A stretch of 64,000 bases of DNA from Conyzicola nivalis (GCF_014639655.1 NZ_BMGB01000001.1:1-64000), one strand, 5' to 3'. Positions 9,856-19,663 are shown, numbered from the stretch's first letter. Program-made: numbers and translations. Notes: generated by a model not told the origin, from the sequence alone.

Positions 9856-10743
9856 GTGACGGCCAAGAAGAACACGGGTAGCGAACTTCCCGGCCTCGAG
9901 ACGCCCCCGGTCGGTCCCACCGGTCGTCCGATCAGCGTTTTCCCCGTTCCCGAGCCGCTTTCTGGCCACGGACCCGCGCGCATCATCACCCTCTGCAACC
10001 AGAAGGGTGGCGTCGGAAAGACCACGACGGCGATCAACCTCGCGGCCTCGCTCGCCGAGTACGGTCGCCGCGTTCTCGCGATCGACTTTGACCCCCAGGG
10101 CGCGCTCTCGGCCGGGCTCGGCGTGCGCAACCACGACGTGCCCACCATCTACGACCTCATGCTCGGCACCATGAAGAACCCGAGCGAGGCGATCGTCGAG
10201 ACCGCCTACCCCAACCTGCACATCATCCCCGCCAACATCGACCTGTCCGCCGCGGAGGTGCACCTCGTCAACGAGGTCGCCCGCGAGAACATCCTCGCCC
10301 GCGTGCTCGCCAAGGTGAGCGACAAGTACGACGTCATCCTCATCGACTGCCAGCCGTCGCTCGGCCTGCTCACCGTCAACGCACTCACCGCGGCGCACGG
10401 CGTACTCATCCCGCTCGAGTGCGAGTTCTTCGCCCTGCGCGGCGTCGCCCTGCTCGTCGAGACCATCGACAAGGTGCGCGACCGCCTGAACCCGGCCCTC
10501 GAGCTCGACGGCATCCTCGCCACGATGTACGACTCGCGCACCCTGCACTCGCGCGAGGTGCTCGAGCGCGTCGTTGACACCTTCGGCGACAAGGTCTTCG
10601 AGACCGTCATCGGCCGCACCGTGAAGTTCCCCGACGCCAGCGTCGCCGGTGCCCCGATCACCACCTTTGCCCCCGAGCACCAGGCCGCCGAGGCCTACCG
10701 CCAGCTCGCCAGAGAGTTGATCTCCCGTGGCGCAGCCGCCTAG
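9856..10743 (+). CDS. ParA-family ATPase next to scpAB
   Basis: 295 residues from GTG, with a GGGAGCAG ribosome binding site. About 45 residues of Pro/Gly-rich sequence precede a deviant Walker A (CNQKGGVGKTTTAINLAAS), then IDFDPQGALSAGLG and IDCQPSLGLLTVNAL typical of MinD/ParA ATPases. There is no adjacent parB or parS-like site, and the gene is fused by overlap to scpA, as in Rv1708-Rv1709. This favours the second, scp-linked ParA homologue of actinobacteria over the origin-region ParA. The likely role is chromosome organisation or segregation with SMC; direct function is inference. Confidence 0.9.
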   Translation: MTAKKNTGSELPGLETPPVGPTGRPISVFPVPEPLSGHGPARIITLCNQKGGVGKTTTAINLAASLAEYGRRVLAIDFDPQGALSAGLGVRNHDVPTIYDLMLGTMKNPSEAIVETAYPNLHIIPANIDLSAAEVHLVNEVARENILARVLAKVSDKYDVILIDCQPSLGLLTVNALTAAHGVLIPLECEFFALRGVALLVETIDKVRDRLNPALELDGILATMYDSRTLHSREVLERVVDTFGDKVFETVIGRTVKFPDASVAGAPITTFAPEHQAAEAYRQLARELISRGAAA

Positions 10744-11548
10744 CAGCGAGCTCGCAGAACCCGCCGTCACGAAGTTCTCGGTCAGCGTCGGCAGCTTCGA
10801 CGGACCGTTCGACCTGCTGCTCTCGCTCATCGCGAAGCACGAGATGGACATCACCGAGATCTCGCTGAGCGTCGTCACCGGCGAGTTCATCGCCTACCTG
10901 CGCTCCCTCGACACGTCGGCCGAACTCGATCAGGCCAGCGAGTTCCTCGTCGTCGCCGCGACCCTGCTCGACCTGAAGGTCGCGGGCCTCCTGCCGCAGG
11001 GCGAACTCGTCGACGCCGAAGACGTCGCCCTGTTCGAGGCCCGCGACCTGCTGTTTGCCCGCCTGCTGCAGTACCGCGCGTTCAAAGAGGCGACATCGTG
11101 GTTCTCCGAACGCCTCGAGACCGAGTCGACCAGGCACTACCGTTCCGTGCGGCTCGAGGAGAAGTACCGCCAGCAGACCCCCGACCTCGTCTGGACGCTT
11201 TCTCCGCAGGACTTCGCCGCCCTCGCCGCGCTCGCGATGGCACCGCGGGAGATCCCGGTCGTCGGGCTCGACCACCTGCACGCGCCGCTCGTCAGCATCC
11301 GCGAACAGGCGTCGCACGTCGTCGCCCTGCTGCGGGGCAACGGAACGATGACCTTCCGCCAGCTCATCGCCGGAGCTGAGCTCAAGGGCGTCGTCATCGC
11401 GCGCTTTCTCGCCGTGCTCGAGCTCTACCGTCACGCGGCCATCGCCTTCGACCAGCTCGAGCCGCTCGGTGAGCTCAGCATCAGGTGGAATGCGGAACAC
11501 TGGTCTGAGGACAGCCTCGCCAATTTGGGATCAGATTATGACAATTGA
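10727..11548 (+). CDS. scpA: Segregation and condensation protein A
   Basis: 273 residues from GTG, overlapping parA by 17 bases. ScpA is the kleisin bridging the SMC heads. The start of the fold is FDGPFDLLLSLIAKHEMDIT, the classic ScpA signature, followed by EFLVVAATLLDLKVAGLLP; the C-terminal winged helix is around ELKGVVIARFLAVLELYR. Length is normal. It overlaps scpB by 11 bases, so the partners are made together. Confidence 0.95.
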   Translation: MAQPPSSELAEPAVTKFSVSVGSFDGPFDLLLSLIAKHEMDITEISLSVVTGEFIAYLRSLDTSAELDQASEFLVVAATLLDLKVAGLLPQGELVDAEDVALFEARDLLFARLLQYRAFKEATSWFSERLETESTRHYRSVRLEEKYRQQTPDLVWTLSPQDFAALAALAMAPREIPVVGLDHLHAPLVSIREQASHVVALLRGNGTMTFRQLIAGAELKGVVIARFLAVLELYRHAAIAFDQLEPLGELSIRWNAEHWSEDSLANLGSDYDN

Positions 11549-12137
11549 GACGGATGCCACGTCGCTCATCGCCCCCGACGCATCGGTAGTCGCACTCGAC
11601 CGCGCCCTCGAGGCCATCTTCATGGTCGCCGACGAGCCGATGAGTCTCGTCGCCATCGCGACTTCCGTGCAGATGCCGGTCGCCGAGGTGCGCAAGGCGA
11701 TCGCGCGACTCGTCGCCGACTTCGACGGGGCCGACGGGGGAGTGCGTCGCGGGTTCGAGCTGCGCGAGGTCGCTGGCGGCTGGCGCTTCTACGTGCGCCC
11801 CGAGCTCGACGAGGTCGTGCGCGACTTCGTGCTCACCCAGAACCCGACGAAACTCAGCCAGGCCGCCCTCGAGACGCTCGCCGTCATCGCCTACAAGCAG
11901 CCGATCAGCCGGGGCGCGGTGGCATCCATCCGCGCCGTCAATGTCGACTCGGTCGTGCGTACGCTGCTCGGCCGCGGACTGATCACCGAGAGCTTCACCG
12001 ACAGTGAGACCGGTGCTATTCACTACGCCACAACCGACCTGATGCTCAGCCAGCTCGGAATCAACAGCATCGACGAGTTGCCGCACCTTTCGCCGCTTCT
12101 CGCCGATGGATCGGACGGATTCGATGAACGACAGTAG
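11538..12137 (+). CDS. scpB: Segregation and condensation protein B
   Basis: 199 residues from ATG 11538 (MTIETDA). An upstream ATG at 11469 would overlap scpA far more. ScpB is a dimer of two winged helices that binds ScpA in the SMC complex. Visible signatures are ALEAIFMVADEPMS at the N-terminus and ALETLAVIAYKQPISRGAVA plus LLGRGLI in the second domain, both typical of the family. Confidence 0.95.
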   Translation: MTIETDATSLIAPDASVVALDRALEAIFMVADEPMSLVAIATSVQMPVAEVRKAIARLVADFDGADGGVRRGFELREVAGGWRFYVRPELDEVVRDFVLTQNPTKLSQAALETLAVIAYKQPISRGAVASIRAVNVDSVVRTLLGRGLITESFTDSETGAIHYATTDLMLSQLGINSIDELPHLSPLLADGSDGFDERQ

Positions 12138-12966
12138 CTCCTCCCAGTCAGACAACGGCCCAGAGCCCTACAGCAACCCCGAGGGCGAGCGCCTGCAGAA
12201 GGTCATGGCAGCCGCGGGCGTCGCCTCACGCCGGGTCTGCGAAGACCTCATCGCCGCCGGCCGCGTCGCGGTCAACGGCGTGCGGGTCGAGGAGCCGGGG
12301 CGCCGGGTGCTGCCCACCGACCTCGTCTCGGTCGACGGCAAGGCGATCCAGCTCGACACCACCAAGCTCTACATCATGCTGAACAAGCCCACCGGCATCG
12401 TCTCGTCGCTGAACGACGACCGCGGCCGCCCCGACCTGCGCCGCTACACCAGCATGTTCGACGAGCGGCTGTTCAACGTCGGTCGCCTCGACGCAGAGAC
12501 GTCGGGCCTGCTGCTGCTCACGAACGACGGCGAGCTCGCGCACATCCTCGCGCACCCCTCGTTCGGCGTGCTCAAGACCTACATCGCCAAGGTCGAGGGC
12601 GTCGTCAACCAGCACACGATCAACAAACTCGTCGGGGGCATCGAACTCGAAGACGGGCTCATCGAGGCCGACAAGGCGCGCATCATCGGCACGCCGTCGA
12701 ACGACGAGACCGTGGTCGAAGTCACCCTGCACTCCGGCCGCAACCGCATCGTGCGCCGCATGCTCGAAGAGGTCGGCCACCCCGTGATCGACCTCGTACG
12801 CCGCCAGTTCGGACCGCTCCACCTCGGCAGCCTCGCGCCCGACGCCATGCGCGACCTCACGAAGGCCGAGATCGGCGAACTGCTGACGATCGCGCGCGGC
12901 TCGAAGGGAACGCCCGCGGCCACGGACGACGAAGCCGAAACCGGGGAAGACAACTCGGATGACTGA
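12124..12966 (+). CDS. rluB: 23S rRNA pseudouridine synthase, RluB type
   Basis: 280 residues from ATG 12124. ATG 12106 is in frame but overlaps scpB by 32 bases; neither start has a strong ribosome binding site. The S4 RNA-binding domain covers residues about 22-60 (RLQKVMAAAGVASRRVCEDL). The catalytic Asp is D123 in the motif GRLDAETSGLLLLTNDG, followed by GRNRIVRRMLEEVGHPV. The tail is acidic and degraded in pattern. It isomerises uridine near U2605 in 23S rRNA by family analogy. The stop overlaps the tyrA start (ATGACTGA). Confidence 0.93.
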   Translation: MNDSSSSQSDNGPEPYSNPEGERLQKVMAAAGVASRRVCEDLIAAGRVAVNGVRVEEPGRRVLPTDLVSVDGKAIQLDTTKLYIMLNKPTGIVSSLNDDRGRPDLRRYTSMFDERLFNVGRLDAETSGLLLLTNDGELAHILAHPSFGVLKTYIAKVEGVVNQHTINKLVGGIELEDGLIEADKARIIGTPSNDETVVEVTLHSGRNRIVRRMLEEVGHPVIDLVRRQFGPLHLGSLAPDAMRDLTKAEIGELLTIARGSKGTPAATDDEAETGEDNSDD

Positions 12967-14050
12967 TCGGCGACTCGCCGGCCCCGTGCGGATCGTGGGC
13001 ACCGGCCTGCTCGGAACGAGCATCGCCCTCGCCCTGCGCGCCCGCGGGGTCGACGTCTCGCTCGCCGACGTCTCGCCCTCGAGTCTCGCCCTGGCCATCG
13101 ACTACGGTGCCGGACGCGCCGCCGCCGACGGCGACAACCCCGAGCTCGTCGTGGTGTGTGTGCCGCCGGATGTGACCGCCCGTATCGTCGCGCACGAACT
13201 CGAGGCCTTTCCGAACGCCCTCGTCACCGACGTCGCCAGCGTCAAGGTCGAACCGCTGCGCGAACTGATCGCGCTCGGCGCCGACGTGAGCCGCTACATC
13301 GGTTCCCACCCGATGGCCGGACGGGAACGCAGCGGCGCCATCTCGGCCCGCGCCGACCTGTTCAACGGCCGCCCCTGGGTCATCGCCGGCCACGACGCCA
13401 TCAGCTACGGCCGCGCGGCGGCGGTCGAACAACTCGCCCTCGACCTGGGCGCACTCCCGATCGAGATGACCGCGGAGGATCACGACCGCAACGTCGCCCT
13501 CGTCTCGCATGCTCCACAGGTGATCTCCTCCCTACTCGCCGCCAGACTGACCGATGCCACCGACGCGGCGACCGCACTCGCCGGCCAGGGCCTGCGGGAC
13601 ACCACGCGCATCGCGTCGAGCGACCCCGAACTCTGGGTGCAGATTCTGCGCGCCAATGCGCCGGCAATCCGCGACATCCTGCACGCCTACCGCGACGACC
13701 TCGACCGCGCCATAGCGACGCTCGATGCTCCGGATGCCACGGGCTCCCGCCGCGCGCTCGCCGAGCTCATCGGCGCCGGCAATGTCGGCGTCGCCCGCAT
13801 CCCCGGAAAGCACGGGCAGGCCAAACACTTCAGCCGCATCGTCGTCCTCGTGGACGACAAGCCGGGCGAACTCGCCCGGCTGCTCACCGAAATCGGCGAG
13901 CTCGGCATCAACATGGAAGACCTCCGCCTCGAGCACTCGCCCGGCGCCCAGATCGGCCTCGCGGAAATCTCCGTGCTGCCGGCCGCGGAAAGCCGGCTCG
14001 TGAGCGAACTCGAACAGCGCGGATGGAAGATCTCGGAGGCACTCGCGTGA
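12959..14050 (+). CDS. tyrA: Prephenate dehydrogenase
   Basis: 363 residues from ATG. It oxidatively decarboxylates prephenate towards tyrosine with NAD+. The nucleotide-binding loop is VGTGLLGTS (residues 13-21), then [12 protein letters not shown], the family's active-site His signature. [16 protein letters not shown] continues the helical dimer domain, and residues about 283-363 are an ACT-like domain ([25 protein letters not shown]), suggesting feedback by tyrosine. It is inserted between rluB and cmk, a common order in actinobacteria. Confidence 0.94.
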   Translation: MTDRRLAGPVRIVGTGLLGTSIALALRARGVDVSLADVSPSSLALAIDYGAGRAAADGDNPELVVVCVPPDVTARIVAHELEAFPNALVTDVASVKVEPLRELIALGADVSRYIGSHPMAGRERSGAISARADLFNGRPWVIAGHDAISYGRAAAVEQLALDLGALPIEMTAEDHDRNVALVSHAPQVISSLLAARLTDATDAATALAGQGLRDTTRIASSDPELWVQILRANAPAIRDILHAYRDDLDRAIATLDAPDATGSRRALAELIGAGNVGVARIPGKHGQAKHFSRIVVLVDDKPGELARLLTEIGELGINMEDLRLEHSPGAQIGLAEISVLPAAESRLVSELEQRGWKISEALA

Positions 14051-14736
14051 CACATTCGGCAAGCTCAGGGCAGGGCGCAATGACAGTAGTAGCGATCGAC
14101 GGCCCGGCCGGCAGCGGCAAGTCGAGCGTCAGCCGCGCCGCCGCGCGCGCCCTCGGCTTCTCCTACCAGGACACCGGCGCCGCCTACCGCGCGCTCGCCT
14201 GGACCGCGCTCGACCGCGGCGTCGACACCGAGCAGCCCGAACAGCTCGTCGCGCTGCTGCGCGACTTCCCGTATTCGATCGGCATCCACCCCGACGACTA
14301 CTTCGTGCGGGTGGGGGCCACCGACGTCACCGACGCGATCCGCGAGCCGCGCGTCACCGCCGTGGTGAGCGCCGTCGCGCGGGTACCCGAGGTGCGCGCC
14401 TACCTCGTGGAACTGTTCCGTAGCGTCATCCGATCGTCTTCAACTCCCGGAATCATCATCGAGGGCAGGGACATCACCACCGTCGTCGCGCCGGATGCTA
14501 CCGTGAGAATTCTCCTCACCGCGACCGAAGAGGCTAGAATGGCTAGGCGTTCAGCCGAACTCTCCACAGAGTCGGCCGCGAAGACCGCGCAGCAGCTCAG
14601 CTCGCGCGATGCCCAAGACTCCAAGGTCGTCGACTTCATGAACGCCGCCGATGGCGTTGTGACCATCGATTCAACCGACCTCGACTTCGACCAGACCGTT
14701 AGCGCGGTCGTAGATCTCGTGCGCACCAGTGACTGA
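14047..14736 (+). CDS. cmk: Cytidylate kinase
   Basis: 229 residues from GTG 14047, which has a strong GGAGG seven bases upstream and overlaps the tyrA stop. ATG 14080, with AGGGCAGGG before it, is an alternative giving 218 residues. Cmk phosphorylates CMP and dCMP. The P-loop is [17 protein letters not shown]; the CMP site includes [12 protein letters not shown] and [15 protein letters not shown]; the lid Arg cluster is [11 protein letters not shown]. Der follows 16 bases later, the usual cmk-der pair. Confidence 0.94.
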   Translation: MTHSASSGQGAMTVVAIDGPAGSGKSSVSRAAARALGFSYQDTGAAYRALAWTALDRGVDTEQPEQLVALLRDFPYSIGIHPDDYFVRVGATDVTDAIREPRVTAVVSAVARVPEVRAYLVELFRSVIRSSSTPGIIIEGRDITTVVAPDATVRILLTATEEARMARRSAELSTESAAKTAQQLSSRDAQDSKVVDFMNAADGVVTIDSTDLDFDQTVSAVVDLVRTSD

Positions 14737-14752
14737 TTAAGGACGACCACCC

Positions 14753-16264
14753 ATGGCCGAGCAAGACGACTACCCCGCGATCGACGGCGATCTCGCCGAC
14801 CGCATCATCTCCCTCGACGACGCCGAAGCGGCACAGCGCGCGGCGAGCCTGCGCGCCGGACTCGGCGACTACGACCTCGACGCCGAAGACCTCGGTCTGC
14901 TCGACTCGCTCAGCGACGACCCCGACGCGATCACCTACCTTCCCGCGCTTCCCGTGCTGGCGATCGTCGGCCGCCCGAACGTCGGCAAGTCGGCCCTCGT
15001 CAACCGCATCATCGGCCGCCGCGAGGCCGTCGTCGAAGACACCCCCGGCGTCACCCGCGACCGCGTGAACTACAAGGGCGAGTGGGCCGGACGCAAGTTC
15101 ACCATCGTCGACACCGGCGGCTGGGAGCCCGACGCCCGCGGCATCAACGCCTCCGTCGCCGCGCAGGCCGAGATCGCCGTCGACCTCGCCGACGCCGTTC
15201 TGTTCGTCGTGGATGCCACGGTCGGAGCCACCTCCACCGACGAGCACGTCGTGCGCATGCTGCGCGGAACCAAGAAGCCCGTGATCCTCGTCGCCAACAA
15301 GGTCGACGACGTGCGTCAAGAGGCAGATGCCGCGGCGCTCTGGTCGCTCGGACTCGGCGAGCCGTGGGCGGTCTCCGCCGTGCACGGCCGCGGTGTCGCC
15401 GACCTGCTCGACAAGGTGCTCACGGTGCTGCCCGAGGTTTCCGCCGTCGCCAAGGAAGAGGTCGGCGGACCCCGCCGCGTCGCCATCATCGGCCGCCCGA
15501 ACGTGGGCAAGTCGAGCCTGCTGAACAAGACCGCGGGCGAAGAGCGCGTCGTTGTGAACGACCTCGCCGGCACCACCCGCGACCCGGTCGACGAGCAGGT
15601 GGAGATCGGCGGCAAGTTCTGGCGCTTCGTCGACACCGCCGGTATCCGCCGTCGTGTGCACCTCGCCCAGGGCGCCGACTTCTACGCGACGCTGCGCACC
15701 AGCGCCGCACTCGAAAAGGCCGAGGTCGCCATCGTCGTGATGGACGTCTCCGAGCCGATCAGCGTGCAAGACCTCAAGATCGTCGACCTCGTGCTCGAGT
15801 CGGGCCGCGCGCTCGTACTCGCCTTCAACAAGTGGGACATTCTCGACGACGAGCGCCGCGAGATGCTCGAACGCGAAATCGAGCAGGACCTCAGCCACGT
15901 CGCCTGGGCGCCCCGCGTCAACATCTCGGCCAAGACCGGCCGTCACATGGAGAAGCTGGTCCCCGCCCTCGAGACCGCTCTCGAGTCCTGGGACACCCGC
16001 ATCCAGACGGGCAAGTTCAACGCCCTGCTCGCAGAACTCACGGCCGAGCACCCGCACCCCGTGCGCGGCGGAAAGCAGCCGCGCATCCTGTTCGGCACCC
16101 AGGCCGCCTCGCGCCCGCCGACGTTCGTGCTGTTCACCACCGGGTTCCTCGACCCGCAGTACCGTCGCTTCATCACGCGCCGTCTGCGCGAGATCTTCGG
16201 CTTCGAGGGCAGCCCGATCAACGTAAACATGCGCGTGCGCGAGAAGCGCCAGCGCCGCTCCTAA
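14753..16264 (+). CDS. der: Ribosome assembly GTPase Der (EngA)
   Basis: 503 residues from ATG, ribosome binding site AAGGACG. Two tandem GTPase domains with identical G1 loops, [12 protein letters not shown] and [12 protein letters not shown], each with DTGGW or DTAGI at G3 and NKVD or NKWD at G4. A C-terminal KH-like domain ends near [11 protein letters not shown]. An acidic N-terminal extension of about 65 residues before the first GTPase domain is typical of actinobacterial Der. It works in 50S subunit maturation. It ends just before a long perfect palindrome. Confidence 0.96.
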   Translation: MAEQDDYPAIDGDLADRIISLDDAEAAQRAASLRAGLGDYDLDAEDLGLLDSLSDDPDAITYLPALPVLAIVGRPNVGKSALVNRIIGRREAVVEDTPGVTRDRVNYKGEWAGRKFTIVDTGGWEPDARGINASVAAQAEIAVDLADAVLFVVDATVGATSTDEHVVRMLRGTKKPVILVANKVDDVRQEADAAALWSLGLGEPWAVSAVHGRGVADLLDKVLTVLPEVSAVAKEEVGGPRRVAIIGRPNVGKSSLLNKTAGEERVVVNDLAGTTRDPVDEQVEIGGKFWRFVDTAGIRRRVHLAQGADFYATLRTSAALEKAEVAIVVMDVSEPISVQDLKIVDLVLESGRALVLAFNKWDILDDERREMLEREIEQDLSHVAWAPRVNISAKTGRHMEKLVPALETALESWDTRIQTGKFNALLAELTAEHPHPVRGGKQPRILFGTQAASRPPTFVLFTTGFLDPQYRRFITRRLREIFGFEGSPINVNMRVREKRQRRS

Positions 16265-16277
16265 CGCCAGTCGTCGA

Positions 16278-16321
16278 CCGCTGGTTGAGTAGGGCCGCAG
16301 ACGGCCCTACTCAACCAGCGG
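16278..16321. repeat. Perfect 20-bp palindrome, REP-like and probable bidirectional terminator
   Basis: Arms 16278-16297 and 16302-16321 pair perfectly over 20 bp with loop CAGA; the core is CTGGTTGAGTAGGGCCG. Outer bases including both gene stops (TAACGC and GCGTTA) also pair. It lies between convergent der and an exonuclease gene. The TGGTTGAGTAGG core is, from memory, a dispersed repeat in Microbacteriaceae. It could end transcription from both sides. Confidence 0.75.
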
Positions 16322-16328
16322 TTCTGCG

Positions 16329-16910
16329 TTAAGCCGCGAGCACGGCCCCGATACGTCCGAGCTTCGTGCCCGTGATCGTCACCAGGTGCTCGAGATCGCT
16401 CGCCTCGTGCCGCTTCGCCGCGTGCACGATGATGGCCGCGCACGCCTCGGCGTCGGCCAGCGCGTCGTGGTGCGCGAAGTCTTCGAAGCCCGCCGCCATC
16501 GCCGCGACCGGCAGTTTGTACGAGTCGAGGTTGTAGGTCTTGCGGGCGATCTGCAGGCTGCAGGCGTAGGCGAAGCTCGGCGTCTCGACGAAGCTCGCCG
16601 CGCAGCCGCCGTTGATCACGCCCATGTCGAAGCCGGCGTTGTGGGCGACGAGGTGGTCTCCGTCGACGAATTCGACAAGGTCGGTGAGCTGCTCGCTCCA
16701 GAGCAGTGCCCCCGCGACATCCGACTCGACGATTCCGTGGATCCGCGTGTTCCACTCGTTGAAGTAGTCGTGCCCGGCCGGTGGGCGGATGAACCAGCTC
16801 ACCCTGTCGACGACGCGGCCGTCGACCACCTTCACGAGACCGACGGAGCACGCGCTGGCGCTCGAGGAGTTGGCGGTCTCGAAGTCGATGGCGGTGAAAT
16901 TCAGGGGCAC
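16329..16910 (-). CDS. DEDDh 3'-5' exonuclease (DnaQ-like)
   Basis: 193 residues from GTG 16910 (MPLNFTAIDFET). A longer frame reaches 17108, but its added residues are low quality and would run into the divergent promoter. DEDDh motifs: Exo I IDFET near residue 9, Exo II HNAGFDMGVINGG, and Exo III HDALADAEACA with His and Asp. The fold and size match stand-alone epsilon-like exonucleases. It may proofread or trim DNA or RNA; the substrate is unknown. No BRCT domain is present. It converges on der and diverges from the PadR gene. Confidence 0.9.
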   Translation of the reverse strand: MPLNFTAIDFETANSSSASACSVGLVKVVDGRVVDRVSWFIRPPAGHDYFNEWNTRIHGIVESDVAGALLWSEQLTDLVEFVDGDHLVAHNAGFDMGVINGGCAASFVETPSFAYACSLQIARKTYNLDSYKLPVAAMAAGFEDFAHHDALADAEACAAIIVHAAKRHEASDLEHLVTITGTKLGRIGAVLAA

Positions 16911-17008
16911 GATCCAATGGTCACACGCACCCCTGACGGTCGCGGGAGACCGCAGGGCGATTCGCCATGCTGGTGGCAACACAGCGCGACACGCCGCTCG
17001 ACGTTCGT

Positions 17009-17033
17009 CATATATCGACAACCAGAATATGCT
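17009..17033 (+). promoter_or_regulatory. Candidate promoter/operator of the PadR gene
   Basis: TATGCT at 17028-17033 is a TANNNT -10 box six bases before the ATG of the PadR gene, suggesting a leaderless mRNA. Immediately upstream, CATATATCGAC (17009-17019) is an AT-rich half-palindrome in otherwise GC-rich DNA, a plausible PadR binding half-site and autoregulation point. Evidence is sequence appearance only. Confidence 0.4.
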
Positions 17034-17039
17034 GGGCGC

Positions 17040-17384
17040 ATGACAACTACCGAAATGCGGGAACCCACGTTCCTTGTGCTCGCGGCTCTCGCCGACGGGC
17101 GCAAGCACGGCTACGCCTTGATCGCCGAGGCCGCCGAACTCTCCGACGGGCGCGTGCAGCTCAAGGTCGGCACCCTCTACGCGGCCCTCGACCGCCTCGG
17201 CGAGCAGGGACTCGTCGAGGGTGCGGGAGACGAGGTCGTGGCCGGCAGGCTGCGTCGCTATTACAAGCTGACGGATGTCGGGGCTCTCCGTCTCGAAGAG
17301 GAGGCCGCGCGGCTCGCAGCCAACGCGGCCAGCGCCCGCGCGAAACTGCGCAGCCGCACCGCCGCGAAGGTGGCCACCGCGTGA
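17040..17384 (+). CDS. PadR-family transcriptional regulator
   Basis: 114 residues from ATG 17040. The winged-helix pattern is clear: FLVLAALADGRKHGYALIAE, VGTLYAALDRLGEQGLVEG as recognition helix and wing, then RRYYKLTDVGALRLEEE and a C-terminal Ala/Arg helix for dimerisation. PadR proteins repress neighbouring genes, and this one overlaps its partner membrane gene by four bases (GTGA). The likely target is its own two-gene operon. The ligand is unknown. Confidence 0.92.
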   Translation: MTTTEMREPTFLVLAALADGRKHGYALIAEAAELSDGRVQLKVGTLYAALDRLGEQGLVEGAGDEVVAGRLRRYYKLTDVGALRLEEEAARLAANAASARAKLRSRTAAKVATA

Positions 17385-18454
17385 GCGCCTCGCTGGAGCG
17401 CCGGTACCGCGCCGCCCTCGATTGGTATCCGTCGGCGTGGCGTGCCGAGAACGGCGAGGCGATGCTCGGCACGCTGCTCGACGAGGCGGAGGCCACCGGG
17501 CGCGAGAAGCCGCGGCTGGGCGACCTCGCCAATCTCGCGGTCTTCGGCCTGAAATCCCGGCTCCACCGGCTGTCGGTCGCCGTGCCGGCCAGGATCCGCG
17601 ACCGGGTGTCGGCGATCACGCTCGCGACGGGATTCTCATTCGCCCTCGTGATGTTCGTCGGTGCCGAGTGGGCGCCGTGGGATGTGCGCGGCCCGTGGAA
17701 CGGATGGACCGCCGACTGGCGGCCGATGGGCAGCGACGTGCCAGGGTTCGGCCCGTTCGCAAGCGCGGCCGTCGGTCTCTATGCGCTGTGGATCGCGGCC
17801 TTCGTGCTCGCCTCGATCGGGCTACCCCGCATCGCGTCGATCACTCTGTTGCTGACGCTGCCGACCAGCCTCGTTCTGCTCGACCTCGGCAGTCGAGTCG
17901 AAACCATGCGGTTCGTCTCGCTCGCCCCGCGCGGCCACGTGCTCCTGCTTCTCGCGGTGCTCGCCGTCATAGCGAGCTTCGGGCTGGCCACCAGACGCGG
18001 GCAGCGCGCGCGGGGAGCGCTCTGGCTGCTCGCCTCGGCGGCACTAGCCCTCGTGGCGCTCGTCGGACACGCCGCTCCCGGGTTCACATACCTCGATGCA
18101 CTCAACCAGGGGTGGGCCTTCGAGAACCGTCTCGCTCCGGTGTACATCTGGGACACGCTGATCGACCCTGCCTTCTACCTCGCCGTGCTCACCGTCGGCG
18201 GGGTCGTGTTCATCGTGCGCTCGCGTTACGAGTGGGCGATCGCCGTCGGGCTGGCAGCGGTGCCGTGGGCGATCGCGTTCCTCGGGATCGCCCTCGGCGG
18301 CGGGGGATCGCTGAGCGCCGCCGTGTACTCGTTCCTCGTCACTCCGGCCGCGGTCGCGGTGGGCTACGCGGTCGTCCGCAAGCGCGGCTACCGCATCGTG
18401 TTGCAGCGCCGCGAAGAGGCTCCCGCCGCGACATCCGCCCCGCTGGCTTCGTAA
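17381..18454 (+). CDS. PadR-linked multi-pass membrane protein
   Basis: 357 residues from GTG. Residues about 1-60 form a soluble helical domain (RRYRAALDWYPSAWRAENGE, then MLGTLLDEAE) that is common in actinobacterial proteins encoded beside PadR regulators. Roughly eight hydrophobic segments follow from about residue 75 to 345, with no transporter signature. By context it may sense or execute the response that PadR controls. Function unknown. It ends three bases before a convergent monooxygenase gene. Confidence 0.75.
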   Translation: MSASLERRYRAALDWYPSAWRAENGEAMLGTLLDEAEATGREKPRLGDLANLAVFGLKSRLHRLSVAVPARIRDRVSAITLATGFSFALVMFVGAEWAPWDVRGPWNGWTADWRPMGSDVPGFGPFASAAVGLYALWIAAFVLASIGLPRIASITLLLTLPTSLVLLDLGSRVETMRFVSLAPRGHVLLLLAVLAVIASFGLATRRGQRARGALWLLASAALALVALVGHAAPGFTYLDALNQGWAFENRLAPVYIWDTLIDPAFYLAVLTVGGVVFIVRSRYEWAIAVGLAAVPWAIAFLGIALGGGGSLSAAVYSFLVTPAAVAVGYAVVRKRGYRIVLQRREEAPAATSAPLAS

Positions 18455-18457
18455 CGG

Positions 18458-19663
18458 CTACGCCGTCCCGGCCGCTCGCGGCACGGTCGCCCGCACCACA
18501 CGCGGAGCGACCGTGTCGCGTTTGCCGACGCGGCGCGCGATCAACCGCGCGTCGATTCCGAGCTGGCGGAGGTTGCCCGTCAACGGGTTCGAGTAGCCGA
18601 GGAAGTAGAGGCCATCGAGCCCGGGCGCCTGCTGGTCGGCGTTGATCGTCGGCCGCCCGCCCGGCGCGAGCACCCCGAGGTGCCCGACGAGCGGCTCGAG
18701 CCCGCGCCGGTAGCCCGTCGCCACGACCACCGCCTCAGGTCTGAGCACCTCGCCGTCGACGAGCGACACGGTGTTCCCCTCGAAGGACTCGACCGCTGCA
18801 ACCACCTTCACCGCGCCCGAGCGCACCGCGTCGATGAGGCCGACGTCGAGCAGCGGCTGCACGTCGTCCTGCAGCACCCGGCTCGCGACGCCGAGCGGCG
18901 ACGGCGGCAGCCCGTACCTTGTCAGGTCGCCCACCGAGAGGCGTTGCACGACGCGTCCGACCCGGTCGCCCATGCTCGGCGGAAACGGCGACATGGAGAT
19001 CGCGAGCAGCTGCGAGGGTACGCCGAGCACCTGACGGCGCACGATGTTCGGCGGCGTACGCACCGCGAGCCACACCCGCCTGCCCGCGCCGGCGAGGTCG
19101 GCCGCGATCTCGGCTCCGCTGTTGCCGGGCCCGATCACGAGCACCGACGAAGCGTCGAGGGCGGCGGGATTGCGGTACTCGCTCGAGTGCAGCAGCCGTC
19201 CCTCGAACGATTCGCGGCCCGGCCAGTCGGGCAGCGCCGGAGTGTTGTTGTACCCGGTGGCGATGATCACCAGCGGGGTCACGATGGTTCCGACGCCGCA
19301 TCCGATTCTCCACAGTCCCTCGGCGAGACGGTCGACGGATGTCACGGGCGTGCCCAGCCGCACATCGAGGTTCTGGCGCTCGACGTATTCGCGCAGGTAG
19401 GCGCGGAAGTCGTCCCTGGCCACCCACCGCCCGTTCGACCGCGGAATCGGGCACCCCGGCAGCCCGCTCAACCAGCGCGCCGTGTGCAGGTGCAGCCGGT
19501 CGTAGTGGTTCGCCCAGCTCGAGCCGACCTCGCCTTTCGACTCGAGAACGACCGCGTGGATGCCGACGCGGCCCAGCTCGGCCGCCACCGCCAGCCCGGC
19601 GGGGCCGGCGCCCACGACGACGGCGGGGGAGGTGTCGGGTAGTGCTCGAGCGTCATTGCTCAC
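18458..19663 (-). CDS. Flavin-containing monooxygenase-like FAD/NAD(P)-binding protein
   Basis: 401 residues from GTG 19663, chosen because GAGGAG lies six bases upstream; an ATG at 19699 is in frame but unsupported. FAD loop VVVGAGPAGLAVAAELG is at the N-terminus, and a second Rossmann loop VLVIGPGNSGAEIAADLAG would bind NAD(P)H. ATGY motifs occur twice (IIATGYNNTP, VVATGYRRG). The layout fits FMO/YczJ-type single-component monooxygenases or pyridine nucleotide oxidoreductases. The substrate is unknown. It diverges from ychF. Confidence 0.85.
   Translation of the reverse strand: MSNDARALPDTSPAVVVGAGPAGLAVAAELGRVGIHAVVLESKGEVGSSWANHYDRLHLHTARWLSGLPGCPIPRSNGRWVARDDFRAYLREYVERQNLDVRLGTPVTSVDRLAEGLWRIGCGVGTIVTPLVIIATGYNNTPALPDWPGRESFEGRLLHSSEYRNPAALDASSVLVIGPGNSGAEIAADLAGAGRRVWLAVRTPPNIVRRQVLGVPSQLLAISMSPFPPSMGDRVGRVVQRLSVGDLTRYGLPPSPLGVASRVLQDDVQPLLDVGLIDAVRSGAVKVVAAVESFEGNTVSLVDGEVLRPEAVVVATGYRRGLEPLVGHLGVLAPGGRPTINADQQAPGLDGLYFLGYSNPLTGNLRQLGIDARLIARRVGKRDTVAPRVVRATVPRAAGTA

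Noticed and set aside
9856-10743. ParA as marker of the replication origin
   Set aside because: No parB, dnaA, gidAB or parS-like repeats nearby; the gene is tied to scpA, the second ParA type.
19463-19476. GCTCAACCAGCG-like stretch in the monooxygenase gene as another repeat copy
   Set aside because: It encodes conserved-looking residues and is not palindromic here; probably coincidence.
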